Source: Ligula intestinalis (Eukaryota; Platyhelminthes; Cestoda; Diphyllobothriidea; Diphyllobothriidae). From it: a DNA stretch of 64,000 bases. Below, one piece after another: positions 11,551-25,600 of the stretch (the stretch's first letter is position 1; the number at the start of each line of letters is the position of its first letter). The position numbers and the translations under genes were made by a program. A model generated the notes under the pieces. It ran no database searches. It saw nothing but the letters and a program-made list of their open reading frames with translations, and was not told the origin of the DNA. The stretch spans positions 40,949,288 through 41,013,287 of the forward strand of contig JAYGXS010000003.1 in the NCBI GenBank assembly GCA_036362985.1, given 5' to 3'.

Positions 11551-13834
11551 TGAGAGGTAGCGTCTGCTAAACGCTGTTTCCTTCTCCGCCCCCGTTAACT
11601 TTTTTTGGGTAACGGATATTCGATTCTTAATCCTGGTTAACAACTTAAGCTTGCTGATTTCTCAGAACATTTTTTGACTCTCCTCTTACCATGTTTCCTG
11701 TTGAACCCAGTATGTGTGAGGCTGTGCATATCGACACCCCTTTCCCCTCCGTTCTTCAACAAACTCTCTAGCCCTGTTTTTTTTATTCCAGAAATCCCGG
11801 ATAAAAAAGTCTAATTCTTTGAGATTCAACAAGGCTAGACCGTAAGTATGCCTATCGTAATTCCTGCTCTCATCGCTTTCGTTCTTCAAGATTCTACTGT
11901 CTACCTTGAATCCTATGTAGCTTGTTGACCTCCAGTAGGCTGGTAGTTCGCCGGAGTTCGAACCATGTACCTAATAGAACAGCGTGATAAATATTCGATT
12001 TAGTAGAGGACAGTCGGTTTGTACGACTCGGTAAGCGGGTCCTCGGTCTAGGCGCTCAGTATTGACCTCACTATCTCCAGTTTGCAAGTTTACTGCATCC
12101 CAACTGATCTTTTTCAAGGCACTTGGTCGGCAACGGATTTCCGAGTGAGGTTAGACCACCTGACGTACATACACCACAGTCCCCATGGGGCCAGAGAAAT
12201 AACCTGGAGGTTACTTTTCACTGCCTGTACTTGCGTCTCTACCTGCCTCGCTCGCTGCCGTCTCCAGAAGGGGCCATACTTTGTGCAATATGCCATTCAG
12301 GAAGATATGGTTTTCGTGTGGTGGCAGTTCATGGCCGGGCCATCTGAGGTGCGGTTAATGGGCTCCGTCTTCTTAGCTCAGTCAGTGAGACGGATTTTAT
12401 AATGGCGCTGCAGTACAATCAGCCAGGGTCATGTCTAATCAGAGCAAAGAATGGCGTTGACTCCTTTACTCGCAGCCTGGTCTCCCGACTAGTTTCGCGC
12501 AGAGTCAATCTATTTCAACAAATTCAGGTGAGGGTCGCACACGCCCGGTTGATCATGTAGTTAATTTTGCCTAACTCCTTTGATGGCAGGTTCTAACCAG
12601 TGTGGTTTGCGGCGCAACAAGCGTTATCGCCTACCCTGACCCAAGAATCAATGAATTGGCACATGGAAATTCCCCATTCCCTGCGCACATCCCACCTAGT
12701 CTTACGTCGTTCTTTTAATCTGTGCAGTTGGATTCCACTAGTCATAAATGCTATAGCCATTCCTATGCCCTGACACCTATTGGTGCTGCTTTTACTTGAC
12801 TTTATAAATCTGGAGAACGATTTATTCAGCTTTTCAGACTTGCTAACCCACAACAGTCATGCATTCGAATTGTTCCAGGTCTGTCAATTTTGAACGCATT
12901 TTTGTCCTCCGGAGCTTTTTTACTGCACTGTTTACGAGGTCAGCCCGACGTCTGTAGAAAGTCCTTCAGAAGACCCAGGAGCTTGTTGCGTTTGCGGAAT
13001 TTGTACGATAACGGTGCATGAGATGAAGTAGACGCGATTGTTGGGACAAGAACTTTATTCTCAGATTCTCTGTTGAACCCCTCCTCAAACACGGTAGTGG
13101 GAATGGCTCCTTCTACTTTGTCACCAAAGACTCCAACCACGCTTGTCCTGCTCCTCTTTGCCTTCATTGCTTTTTATCATCGAGTGAATTTAGGGTTACT
13201 GGTGGGCTATCTGCTGTCGTCGCAGCTGTGTAATTTTAGCCTGCCCGAGTTCGACACTCGTGATGAAGGTTGTGCCGCAAAACCAGGTGGGCTGGAGGAC
13301 AGTCTACACGCAAATTTATTGGTTAACGTCCGTTCAACCGTCGTCTTCGGCGTGGTCCGTCGTGTGCTCCACAGCAGGATGGTGCAGGGACGGTGATTTT
13401 CGGTGGATTTGTGTGCGTTGTGGATGTGTGTGTCGCTGGATTTGTGTTGCATTTACTTCTTTCTCTGTTCCACTCCTCTGACTGGGCTCGGTCTCAAGAT
13501 AGAGTCAGGAAGACCGGAGATGTGAGAGGGTGTAGGTTGATGGTGCGGCCGGACCCGACACTAAGTGTACCGCAACACCTGGTCCGGATCCCAGCTCAGA
13601 TTGAGTGCCGCAATGGCGACATTAAGGAACCATTGCAGCCTGACTGTCAGTCCGTCATTCAGCCACTGTGCACAAACAGATACTTGACCGACTACACGGT
13701 CCAAATTATTCCGTCAGTTGGCAGTCTTCCAAGCCCCGACTTTTAGTGCACCATAGTAGCTTGAAGTACGTCAGATTTTTATAGTAAGGGAGATGCCCTG
13801 AGCCGTTGACCTCACTCTCTCTCACCTCCAGCAT
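11551..13834. other. Gene-free stretch with unsupported overlapping frames
   Basis: Many 60-117-codon frames overlap on both strands at 12080-13750, but none shows a recognisable domain, splice pattern or codon bias. I treat them as chance frames in a GC-richer repeat region. Confidence 0.4.
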
Positions 13835-13970
13835 CAAGCCACTGCCCAAGCCGATCAGTTGTCTGATGCGGAATAGGCGCAGTGGCTGACAGGGCCAGCG
13901 AACCCGTCAGCGCGCGCCACAGCACGACCTGGCCCACTTAACGCCCACACCAAGATTACCAGAAAGCAGG
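13835..13970 (+). repeat. Dispersed repeat R2, copy 1
   Basis: Collinear with 17318-17455. Both read CCGATCAGTTGTCTGATGCG-like sequence, then GCAGTGGCTGACAG, then GCGCGCCA or GCGTGCCA, then CCACTTAAC or CCACCTAAC. Non-coding dispersed repeat. Confidence 0.6.
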
Positions 13971-13974
13971 CGGT

Positions 13975-15835
13975 AGGAAGGAGCCGTCGCCTTCTGACTT
14001 CCAGTCTGCCATTCAGCCACTCAGCACGCAACGCACGATGGGCCGATGGCCCGGTCTACTGTTAAGCATCAGGACGTATCACATACGCATACCTATAAAT
14101 TTCCCGGCCGCCACGGTGGTTTACAACAGTCTGGCATCTGCAAATGCCGTTGGCGCGGAAAACGCGCACCAATTAATGTCCATCCTGCGCTGGCTCAAGT
14201 ATCAGTTTGCGCAGTCAAACCATTGCCGCCAACACTACACAGGTCGACCACCAGAAGCTGCACACTAATAAGGACGACCGGCCCCTCCCGCACACATTTG
14301 TGTTTTTTTAACCCCGAAGAAACTTTGGGCATACCCGACTGGCCGATCCAACGACGAGCGATTAGCAGTTGATGAGTGTAAGCATGAGAAGATAAATTGC
14401 CATCTGCATTTCAGATTTATTTGCCGGCGTAATCCAGCCATATTCCCAAACTAGGAAGATCTGCGATTAGTCGCACGCTACACTAGTTGAGCCATTGGCT
14501 CACTTTGTCTGTTGCATTCGGCAATTCTCAATGACACTTCGGGATGCCATCCTCTGCTTGGACCAGATTGCGGGCGAAGTATGTGGGTTCCGTTTTCCTC
14601 AGTCTAAAGCTCTCGAAAATGACTGTAGTGGTGTTACCTAACAACACTATGGACGCTCACTCGAACTTATCATTAGAGGCGGTCGCAGAAAAGGGGTACT
14701 AGAGGGACAAGGCGCGCGTTACTTATGCGAGACAATTTAGGCCACTGCATGAATATAATTAGCAGTACTCATGTTTGTCGCTGGGGTCTTCGTTGATGCG
14801 ACTATTTCTTGTCGATCCGTACTCGAGTCGTTAACGGTAGTGATTTCATTGCCATTGGACACTGTACTGACCGTTTCTGACTTTTTGTTTTTGTAGGCGT
14901 TTAAAGATTTTGGGCCTCGTAGTTGATGTTTTTGACCCTCGATTGTAATGAAACCTTGTAATTTCTGCCGTACGTTATTTGCCATCCTTAGGCGAATGGA
15001 TAAACTTGGGATTCCAACTTGCGTGCAACTGCGGTCCACGCCCTATGCATGCTACGATTAAGCCCCCTCCCATTCAGTGCTCGTAGAGGGCAGAAGACAA
15101 AATAATGAAATATAACCAATTCGCTGCGTTGGTCTACCGCGCTTGCAGCAGCTTTCTGCCAAGGTCGCTGCATTTTAGCCCAATGGTGTCTTCTAGATCC
15201 GTGCGAAGATTTGTTGGCTTTTAAGCAAAAATGTATTGTACCCTAACCCCTCGAAAGCTCAGTGTGTGCAGGACCAAGTAGTCGAGACTGCTTGGTGATT
15301 ACCTGCTTCACGCAAACTTCAGTCGATAAATGCAAAAACAGGCAGATGATTGCGCAACTTGTTATAATGCCTTTCGCACTGGCACTTCTGACGGCGTTCA
15401 TCCTCACTGATGCTGCCTACTCGATATTGCAAAGTAACCGTAGTTCAGATCAGTTTCTTTCATCGCATTCGGTCTGCTGCTGCCATTTGCACGAACGCTG
15501 TTACATTATTCAGGTTATGTAGCAGTACTTTGTAGTAGTTTATACAAAAACCACTTACTAGCGCTAGTAGCCGACGACTGCGAACTCAGCATACTCAAGA
15601 ATTTGCACGTTTTGAGGGCTATTCCAAAAGCCGCCACTCATGAACGCACTGCGTATCCAGTGACCATGCTGGTTGAGTAAAAGACAACTGTTCAGTATTG
15701 CTGTTCGTCTAGAAGCATAGGGGGAGGGGGTTAGAAGTCTGTAGTCCCTTAACGGCTCTGTGAACACGTAAGAACAACGTAGTTATCAGTATTCGTAATG
15801 TTTAGTGTTAAGGGTTAGCTCGTTTAGGGGCAGTT
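13975..15835. other. Gene-free stretch
   Basis: A minus-strand frame at 14737-15039 (100 codons, rich in N, S, T and K) has no recognised domain and no convincing splice context. I leave it uncalled. Nothing else is recognised. Confidence 0.4.
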
Positions 15836-15839
15836 CCGG

Positions 15840-15935
15840 TCGCACTAGCCACCCGCACACACTGGGCCCAAGGGAAAAGGAGGAGGTGTGCTAGATGCTG
15901 CGCAACTCTACTCTCGATGTAATCTATTTCATGAT
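15840..15935 (+). repeat. Dispersed repeat R1, partial copy 2
   Basis: Contains CTAGCCACC and then GTGCTAGATGCTGCGCAACTC, which aligns with the GGTAGATGCAG core of R1. Short and diverged. Confidence 0.45.
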
Positions 15936-16230
15936 CTACTGGCTAACTAACTTGACTAATAGACTGTTTCCTGTAGGACTCGTGACTGACCATCCGTAGT
16001 GACAAGATGATCATGCATAATAAGGTAGCATGTGCTCGGATGCAAACGTCCTCCATTCTATTCCATGACAGGCCGCATCGACTGCAAGGTCGTCGCCCTT
16101 TCCAAAAAACCATCTCTCGCTCACGGTCGTCAGGCTTAAACTGCCCTATGGCTTTTTGAACAACGTTTCAGATCTCGCCTTTTTACTCCAACCTTGAGTT
16201 GATTAAATCCTCTTCAGACAACTCTTTACA

Positions 16231-16243
16231 TACTTGTTTACAG
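16231..16243 (+). promoter_or_regulatory. Possible 3' splice site just upstream of the USP start codon
   Basis: TACTTGTTTACAG ends 7 nt before the ATG at 16251. It could receive a 5'-UTR intron or a trans-spliced leader, which flatworms use. This is inference from the motif only. Confidence 0.35.
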
Positions 16244-16250
16244 TTACAAG

Positions 16251-16610
16251 ATGAACCATACAAAAAAGTCCAAGTCTCCGCGCTCTGCTGAAAACCACAG
16301 GCCAGAAGATAGAATCAGCATCGGTGCCGGCGTGCCTTCCGAAACAGCGACTGATTCAGAATTTCTCGATCTCCCCCAACCTCTTCCTCCGGGTTTCCTT
16401 AATCTGGGCAATACCTGTTATATTAACACCACTCTACAATGTCTCTTCACCGTACACCCCCTACTTCAGTGGCTCCTCAAACCTAACAATTTCTCGACAC
16501 TTGATCGACGCCTGACTAACTCTCTCTCCAAACTAGTGGTGGCCACCTTTCGACGTAAATTTAAGACTGAACTGCAAGAATTTCGTGATCTCGTTGGAAT
16601 TTTACATTCG
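16251..16610 (+). CDS. USP exon 1 (start codon, catalytic Cys box)
   Basis: 120 codons, ending in phase 0 at CATTCG|GTGAGC. It begins with a 45-residue Ser/Pro-rich leader and then PPGFLNLGNTCYINTTLQCL with the nucleophile C56. The start is the first ATG after a possible splice acceptor and gives the only frame that runs into the Cys box. Confidence 0.85.
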
Positions 16611-19600
16611 GTGAGCTGCATTTTTGGGTCTGCTGCATTTATTTAATGACCTGAGGTTGATACGCCCATTTCGCATTCCATATTCTGCTTATCCTAGTTC
16701 ACAGGCCTCCTTTGTTCACCAGGTACACACATGCGTCTTAGAAGGAACTGTCATCTCGGGCGAGAACAAGAAATGCTCCTCCCCCATTTACATTTGAATG
16801 CGGCAACAAGTGTTCTGAGTGTCGGTTAGACTACTCCTGCACAGCGGGAATCAGAAATCTTACGCGCATAATGTGAGATTAGCAGACAGACGAGTCATGT
16901 CATATGCGAACGAACTGCAGCTTTTTATTGGTACGAAAGTAAGATGATTATCCGCCTAGGAAAGGTCCTGTGGGTGACTTGTCTGACAATCTGGGGAAAG
17001 TGTGCTCTGTCCACGTATGAGGAGCGATATGAACCAATGCACGCAGGGATTTAGTCTTTATTCGTCAAAATGTTAGCATTAAACGCCAGGGAAGCCTCTT
17101 TTTCCCGAGCTGAGAAAAGAGGCAGCACATCCGCCAGGACGACAATTTATTGCCTCTATACGGAATCCAGTCGCTCTCCTGGCCGGAGAGGAGGGCTAAG
17201 TTATTCCGTTTGCTGGCAACCTTGTAAGCTGCACTTTTCAGCATACCGTTATCGGCTCAAGCGCATCAGTTTGTTTATACTGATGTATATGCACTGAGAC
17301 AGTCCAGACACCCGTCTCATGCCCGAGCCGGTCATTTGTCAGATGCGAAGATTGGGTGCAGTGGCTGACAGAGCTAGGGTGTTTGTCTGCGCGTGCCATA
17401 TGCATGCCTGTCGTCCACCTAACTGAACAGAATTAGAAGCAGTCAAATTTGGCAAACCGATATTTTGGATTATCTGCCATCAGGCCTCTATAGTAATATA
17501 AGTTCGGGTAGATTAGCAAAATTCGAAACATTCAGTAAACACTAGGTATGGGGGGAGACGGTTTAGGGTGGTCAGACTTGCCGGGGTTATCATAGCCTAT
17601 TCCTGTCAGAGACTTGGAGATTGGGATGGGTAGAAGACACCTGACAAATTTATCTCCGTTTCGTGGCAGTATACGACAATAACCGTGATGACTAATCGAG
17701 CCTTAGCGTTTGCACAAGGCTGGTTTGGCTAACTATATGGCCGTCGCATGTGTCCGCTGATGCAAGATCTTGGAGTGTCTCATCGGCACCTTCTAGCTGA
17801 CTTGTAATGCTTGATTGATGTCTACTCGGTGGTTGATGTCAACCACATGAGCCACAGTTACGCTATAGATTGACTTTTCCATGCGTTGATTTAGCCAGAA
17901 AGGATTATGCTCTCGCGTTCACTTGGATACGCGCCTAGTCCGTCGACCAAATTAACGTGCCTCACATAGGTCTGAAAGGAGGTAGTGAGTGAGACAGACA
18001 CTGGGGAATCCTTTCTTACAACGAGCCAGCGCGTTCTTCATAATAGTAAATCTGACTCGGTGCTATCTATCACGACGCGCATAGAGTCGTGGCTTAGCAG
18101 GTTTTCAACTGATGGACTAATTAAACCCTTCTCAGAACTCAGGGGGTAGGTTACAATGACTCCTTCTCATTGTGGTCTTTATGGTACTTTCATGGATGTG
18201 GGATGCGCGCTGCCTTTAGCGAAGGCTATTTCAGTTTCTTTCTTACTCTGCCAACGCTCGCCTCTGATGATACCAACTCTCTCCGACCGCCGCGCATTTA
18301 GGTTACATAGGGCTGAGCGCTAGGGGACTGTTTCTGCATCAAACCCGCCCTCTAAGGTGCCACTGTAATTCCCTCTGCCTCCTCTCTGTTTTCTCTATAT
18401 CCCTTCAGGATTTCAAGGAGGCACGAGAACAGGATGCCCAGGAGTTTCTTATTTTCCTCCTGGATCGCCTCCATGAAGAGAACATACTGCGTTCCACAGA
18501 ATCTGAAGTGCGCCGCGTATCTGCGGGAAAGCGGGGAACCAGCCGTGTCTGCCATGAGGAGAACATGCTGCACCCCGCAGAATCTGAAGTGCACCGCATA
18601 TTTGCGGGAAAGTTGAGAACCAGCATTGTCTGCCCCGACTGCTATGAGAAGGAGCAGCCACAGTTATCAACGGGGAAATGGTTCCATTCTAAAAGCCTAA
18701 CCACCCCACAAGGTGAGCCCGGCGAAGTCTTCCTCTCATTGTCGCTGCCCATTCCTCTAAAAAAGGAGCAAATTGACGGGGCCACACTCGGTGCAGACCC
18801 CCGCCACCTTCGGCATCGCGTTGTTCTGAACGAAATAATCCAGCAGCCAACGGTGAGTCACTGGTGCTTTCGTGTATCTCATTAACAGTTCCTTGAGCAA
18901 GGTTGGCTGCCTAGGGCTACTAAGTCCCAAATGGCCATCTCAGTCTTTCCCGTCTTCGTCAGTTATGTCATTTTGTAACTACTTCTACTACTACTACTAC
19001 TACCATCACTACTACTACAAGTCGTACGATAATAAGTATTACAATTATAATTTAGTGATTTGTTCGAACGGAAATCATATTTCGGTTGAATTTTCATAAG
19101 ATAAAAAATATACTGTAAGCTGCTGCTCATCACAACCGACAGCATACGATTCTGTAACCTGTTGGTAGAGCTATTAGCTTAAAGAGCCACTAGCTCCGGT
19201 TAGAGTCCATATATAACGCCGAATATGCCAGAAGCATCCGTTAAAAACCGTCTCTTGGCTTCACCGCTTGCGATGTTTCTATCTTTGGCTTGTATGCAAC
19301 CCACCACTACCAACCACTAATCGACTCACACTTTCTATTTTCTTACCCCATTCTAATCTACAGCCTTCATGGCGTCAAAGGCGACTAAGTTTCGACTCCA
19401 AGGCTACCATTGAAAGCGTCTACAAACAAGCGGATACTTTGGTAGATTCGGCGCCATCACCGGTAAGCGGCGCACGGCTGTCCAGCCACGACCATGTCGC
19501 AACCGCCTCATCGGGCGAGACAGCAGAGCCCGCCAACATCACTTCGGCGTCCGTTCTCGCGTCTTCCACCAGTCTGAAGACGCCAGTCCTCCTGGTTCAA

Positions 19601-22600
19601 GCCACTGCTAGTGGTTTTGGCGCCTGGTTTTTGGTAAGCTTTTCGCTGAGCAGCTCTCACTTCCTTACCTCGTCAATTGCCCACATCACTCAATCAAGAG
19701 GGAGAAAGAGTGGGTGGCAGGAAGCTGGATGGACAAAACAAAATGTCAACTAGGGTGGCCAAATGTGGGATCCGAGTCAGTGCTCCAAAACGGCCGCCTT
19801 CCTAGCATGACGACCTTGGTTGCTTCACGGATGCACACGTCTTGTGAGTGTGTTGGTGAAACCTCCGCACTCCTCGAAGTCGCTAAGCCAACGATAATCT
19901 TCATAAAGGTCGATGGACTAAAAGAGATAATAACAGACAACCGAATTTTAAAAGCTCGCTTTTTGAAAAAAAATCTCCTGGCACAGTTTCTGAGTAGTTT
20001 GCCTACGGGGGGAGCAAATGTAAGAACTAAGATTGGAACCACGTACGTCCCGGTAAGGCAGCGGAACCCGCAAATCAACCAAAAAGGATTGCAATGGGGT
20101 AGGTGGTTGAAGGGTGATTAGGTCATATCGCACACGACGGCGGGGACTTATGATCTAGTTCTGAGTTCACGAAGGGAACGTCACTGGAGTGTGTTTGTGT
20201 TTCTGTGAAGACAGAACTGATGGCCATAAGGTCACTGCACTTAGCCATATGCTTTCAGAAGGCCTTCTTCCCAGGCATTTGCCTACCTCGACCCAAATGG
20301 AAAGAGATCGTCTGAACTACTAACCCTACTACTCCTATCCGCTGAAAAACGCAACCACATGTCACCAAAAATCTTCCCCTGGTCTTGCAACTAGATCATC
20401 ATTCCAACACCCTGTTTGCTTTGCATACCCATGTCCTCGGTCACTCTTTTTCTTGGTTATTGTCACTCATTCTATTCTCTGTCGTGGCATGCATGATTAC
20501 CCAGACGTTTATGGATAAAACCATCGATTTTTGGGAAATCTCTTTTTCATAAACTGTTCCCACTCAAATTTTTGCCCTATACTGGAGAAACAAGTGCAAA
20601 TGCGCAAAATGTGTGATTCACAGTAATTGTTAGCATAAGAAACTGCCTGATTTCCATTAAAAGTAGTTAACCCTACTATTGGCGAAATAACCTTGAAGAA
20701 TATTTGGCTAGAGTCAGTGTTTCTTACTGAGTAAAATGCGCGCGTGGGTTATCGCGAAATGACTCTCGTAATTTCGCTCATATATAAGCAGGATGACATC
20801 AGTGAAAAAAGACAAGTGAGACTGGAATGGCTATTTATAATTTATTAGCCATCATCACTCGGCCATACCCAATACCAGGTTTCGCAACCGTTCAGGCTCG
20901 AACGAACGACCTGTTTGTTAGGAATGCAACACCCAAACCATCGAGGAGGGGGCTAACTGTCCTGTCTATCGGCTGATGACGTCTAGTAGGCCAGAACTGG
21001 TCATTCTGGTTTCCCTCGTGTTTGTCGGTTATGTTATTCTCCCTGCGCAAAAGAACCTCCAGCAAGCTCCGTTAACGATCGTTTAACTTCCTGCAGCCCT
21101 CACTGTTACTTCACTTACTGTATCTGCTCTCTCGTCCCCCCTATTCAAAAGCCACGTGTACTAAAGGAATATTATTGCTCATGTGTTGTACCATGTCCTC
21201 ACATAGGTGTACTGACCCGGTGATACTTTACCGACCATCAACGTATGCACGCAAAGTACTCTCCTTCTAAATCGTTTAGAAAAACGTTTTTGTGTGTAAA
21301 AGTCAATTGCGGGCTTTGCAAAAATTTTCAGACCTATGAGGAAAATGGTTTTCTTACAAAAACTGGTGTTTGTTAAGTTGCTTGAACAAGAATTTTATTT
21401 TCGAGACTTCCCCATCAGGAGTGTAGGGCGTCCGCTGAACTACCGGTGGAAAGTGCGGCGTGGTGAGCAACTGCAGGTGCGGGTCTTTGATGTGCGAGAG
21501 ACCGAAAATACGTGTGCCGAATGACGACTGGGCTAGGCTATCAGCAGTTGACGAGCTCTCCCGAAATTTATTCGTACAAATAAATTGTGCTGTTTTCGCA
21601 TGGTTTAAGTTTGTACCTGGGAAAAAATGTTTCAGATTTTGATGAAGTCCACCACGTCCTCAGGAGCAGGGACGGTGACTGGAGACAGAGGCGAGACTAA
21701 AGTGAAATAGTCGCGCAACTGTCTACCTCACTCTAACCCTCCTCCTCTTCTACCGGTGACAAGACCAAAGTCAGGATGACCGAGCAGGAATCGGGCGGAA
21801 GCCGCTTTCTGCAGTGCAGTCAGAAACACCGCCTAACTTACTCTTAAGTGATAGTAGACTTTGCACTGGTATTACTGCACCTACTACTGCACGGGTACTA
21901 ATCACGTATAGTAGGTGTCGAGCCAGACTCTAGGAAGCCAAGGCTGATACTGCTACTACCGCTACTGCTATTTCTAATACTTCTAACTGGGATGTAGCTG
22001 ATTAGCTGGTACTATTACTGACTGTATTGTAAGTCAGAAGTGCCCCTGATTAAAGTCAGCACTGGGCTCATATCCCCTCAAGCTCAACAAGAAGTTTAGT
22101 AGTACTGGTGCTAGCAGTGTCGCTATCATTTGTCAGAGGCGACGCTAATTAACGCCAAGGCTGGGGCTCATATTCCCCTGATTTCAACAAGGGGTGTGAA
22201 TCTGGGTTTAAACTATTCCGAGTAAGTACTTTTTTGTGACCCTGAGCCCAGCAGAGCTTGCCTTGGTTTCCGCCCTTTCACCTCTGTCCACCAAAGCTGT
22301 GTTACATTATACTACCTTTGGGCTAGGATACTGCTGCTAGAGGTAATATGCGGCTGTTAAGATTGCTAATTCTAATAATCATGCTTAACAAGCCTAGCAG
22401 ATAGCATATTCTAGCAATATATTCCTTTAATTGTATCAATAACTGACATGCATCCCATTTTTGCAGCAAGCATAACAGATGCGAATATGAGCTTACGCGC
22501 GTCCTAAACGTCATCTGGGCTGATTTGTAAGACACCCGGCGAGAGTTCACGTTCACGAGGCAGTTATGACTGTTAACGCTAATGTCAGGCAACATAATGC

Positions 22601-25600
22601 TAATTAACACTTTTTAGAAGTAGAGGGTGCGATCACTGGAACTATAAGTTTATTTGCCCGACAAGTCAGATTCTGTCTTAAATCCTTCGTCAGAGATAAC
22701 CGCAGAATAAGGGGATAAATACACAAGTTACCCAGTATTTATAGTTCGTTGCCGCCACACAACCGATGGGTACTACAATTAACAGCTCCCGTGGTTTAAA
22801 CCTTAAATTATACAATTTCCAGTAAGTACATGTCCGAAACACTCAGCACAACAGGGCTTCCCTTGGTTTTAGCCCACTCAGCTCTGTCCACAAGAGCGTA
22901 GCAGTTTCCATTCTGTTTGTACTACAAAGGCTGCAATACTGCTGCCAGTAGTAGTTTAGCTTTATTAAGGGTGTTGGCTCTAGTGATCATTTGTCCTAAG
23001 ACCAACAAGTAGTGGTCTGTTTATGCTTGTATGAAGCTGGCGCCCAGTATCCAGTATAAAGTAATAATAAGCTTATGGGTTTGAAGCACGATATTTAGAT
23101 GGTGACTCGAGTTTTTGCCATGACTTTATGCCGCGAGGTAGTGCCATTTGCTGTCTATAGGCTAACTGCAGGCATGCTACTGTATCTGTCTTGCGATGTA
23201 CAACGCATAGTCGTAGGGTACAATCTTTCCTCATGGTTTAGACGACCGGGGCCTGCCAAGGGGAATTCAGCCAGCGCAATAGCGTGGAACATTGTAGTCA
23301 GCACCCGTCGGCGGTTAGTGAATGACCAGTTTTCTCCGTGTTGATGGTGAGACCAAAGTCTGCGCATCCTGCGGCGAAGAGGTCCACACTCCTTTGCATG
23401 TCCGCTTCGGTTGTGAAGTTGAGAGCACACTCGTCCGCGAACAGCAGGTCATGAACTGTGGTCGCAGAGACGCGCGTGCGGGCCTGCATGCGTCGAATAT
23501 TGAAAAAAGTGTCCGTCTGTAGTTGATTGGGGTCCCGGGACGCCCGTCACTATAGGCGTCCGTCAGCATTGCAGAGAACATGAGACTGGAGAGGGTAAGC
23601 GCGAGGAACCAGTCCTGATTTACTCCATTAGTCACTGCAAAGGCTTTGGAAACCATTCCGTCGTCCGTGACGCGCACCATATAAGTGAAGTGTTCGGGAA
23701 AGCCGAACTTTTGCATGACTTTCTAAAGTTAAGTGCGATTCACCGCGTCGAACGCATTCGTTAGATCTGCAAAAGTCGTGAACAGGTGGGTGCGCATTTC
23801 CTGGCACTTCTCCTGCAATTGGCGTGCAGCAAAGATCACGTCCGTGGTGCCGCGGTGACGGTGAAAACCACATTGGCTTTCCGGCAGGAGTCCTTGTTCG
23901 AAATGGTTGTTGAGAGGATTCAGGAGAATTCGAGCGAAGATTTTGCCGGCGATGTTGAGCAGCGATATACCGCGATGATTGTCACAGACCTGGCGATCCC
24001 TTGCGCTTGAAAAGATGAACAATTGTGGCGTCCTTGAAGTCCTGGGGAACTTGTCCTTGTGGTCACATCTCCTGGAAGAGCATTTATTAGATGGGAGATG
24101 AGTTGGCGGCCACACTATTTGTAGATCTCCGCGGAGATCGCATCAAAGCCGGGTGCTTTCCCACTGGAGAGTTGCTGCACGGTCTTGATAGTTTCCTGGA
24201 GAATAGGGTGAGGTAAAGATCCATGTTGATGGCCACCTGAGGCACAGTCGCTGGCGGCGTAGATTATGGAAGGGCGGTTGAGTACGTGAGTAGGGTGGAT
24301 CCATCCGCGCTGAGCCGAGGACCTGTGCCTCTGCCAATTGGGCCGTAGACGGCCTTGCTTGCAGCGAAGAAGTTCTTCCATTCATTGTGGTCTGCGCAGC
24401 CGTGGATTTCCTCGCCCTTGCGGGCCAGCCAAGCATCCTGCATTTCCATCATCCGCTGTTGCACAAGACGGCGACTTTGGTAGAAGGCTGCTTTCGGGGC
24501 GTCGGTAGAGCGGTCAACATAGGCTTTGTGCAGACGGTTCTTCTCGGCGAGTAGATTTCTGAGGTCGACATCGTTTTCGTTGAACCAATCCTAGTGTTGT
24601 CGGCGTGTACGGCTGAGAAAGCATTTCGCGGTGGATTGAACAGTGTCCCGTAGTTGAAACCATCGGTTTTCCACGGACCGGAAGTTTGTCTAGCCGTTCA
24701 GCCAGCGCGTTGCTGAAACTAAAGACTAAACCTAAAAAGAGGCTGAACTAGAATGGGATTTCGTTTTGCTAGTAAGCTAATAACTAATGGCGCTGCAGTA
24801 AGCTAAATCTTATCTAAATTTTCTACCTGGGCTAATTATAATCTGACTAGGAGACTTGACAACAAATACTAAGCGATGGATCGGTGGATAGATTGATAAT
24901 AAGAGAGTAGATGGATAGATAAGATAAAACTACGTTGGCGAGATTCCAGTTAAGTAGGTAGGAAGTTATGTATGTTAGGCTTCAGTGTTGTGCATATACA
25001 ATCCTTCCCCATTTTCTCCTCGGCGCGCACGCCGAGTAACGTTTGCCGTGTTTTGATCTATCCCCCGCGTTGGTCCAGCGCAGCTGTCGCGCATATAGTG
25101 CTTAGTACAGTGCAAATTAAGTGTCATAACAGTCCGATGGGAGCATCGTGCTGCAAGCGCAATCGGTTCTAGTAATTTTTTGCATCTAGAGGAGAGATTA
25201 ATTATACAATTTTATTAATCCGTGTTTAAGTACTTACAGATGCTCAAAACAAATTCACATCGGCTAACAGCGTTTGACTGCCCGTCTAAGGATTGACCCC
25301 TGGACTTTTAGCACACATGGCCTGGTGGTGTGCTCCGCTAATCGTCAGTTGCTACTGTTAACAATTCAGGCTGGGACTGCTTAGAGCTGATACATTATAT
25401 GCAGTAAGAAACTAAGGTCGGGCTTACCTTTCCTTGGAGGGGGGGGGGTGCCGCTTGGCTGTCTCTTGATCTGAAGACGGGATTATTTGTCCTGAAGATC
25501 CTCAGGTCCCTCGTGACCACTGTGCTATGAGCAGGGGAGACTGTTTCAGCGTGGGCCATCGTGGGGAATGTTGTGGACGGAGGGATGGCACATCGCATCC

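Noticed and set aside
12082..13746. Cluster of overlapping frames on both strands
   Set aside because: No domain, no shared splice pattern, and competing frames on both strands. Consistent with GC-richer repeat DNA.
14737..15039. 100-codon minus frame upstream of the USP gene
   Set aside because: Hydrophilic and protein-like, but no recognised similarity or splice signals.
19151..19220. tRNA-Lys-like sequence (GGTAGAGC, GGTTAGAGTCC)
   Set aside because: Cloverleaf cannot be folded. Too weak to annotate.
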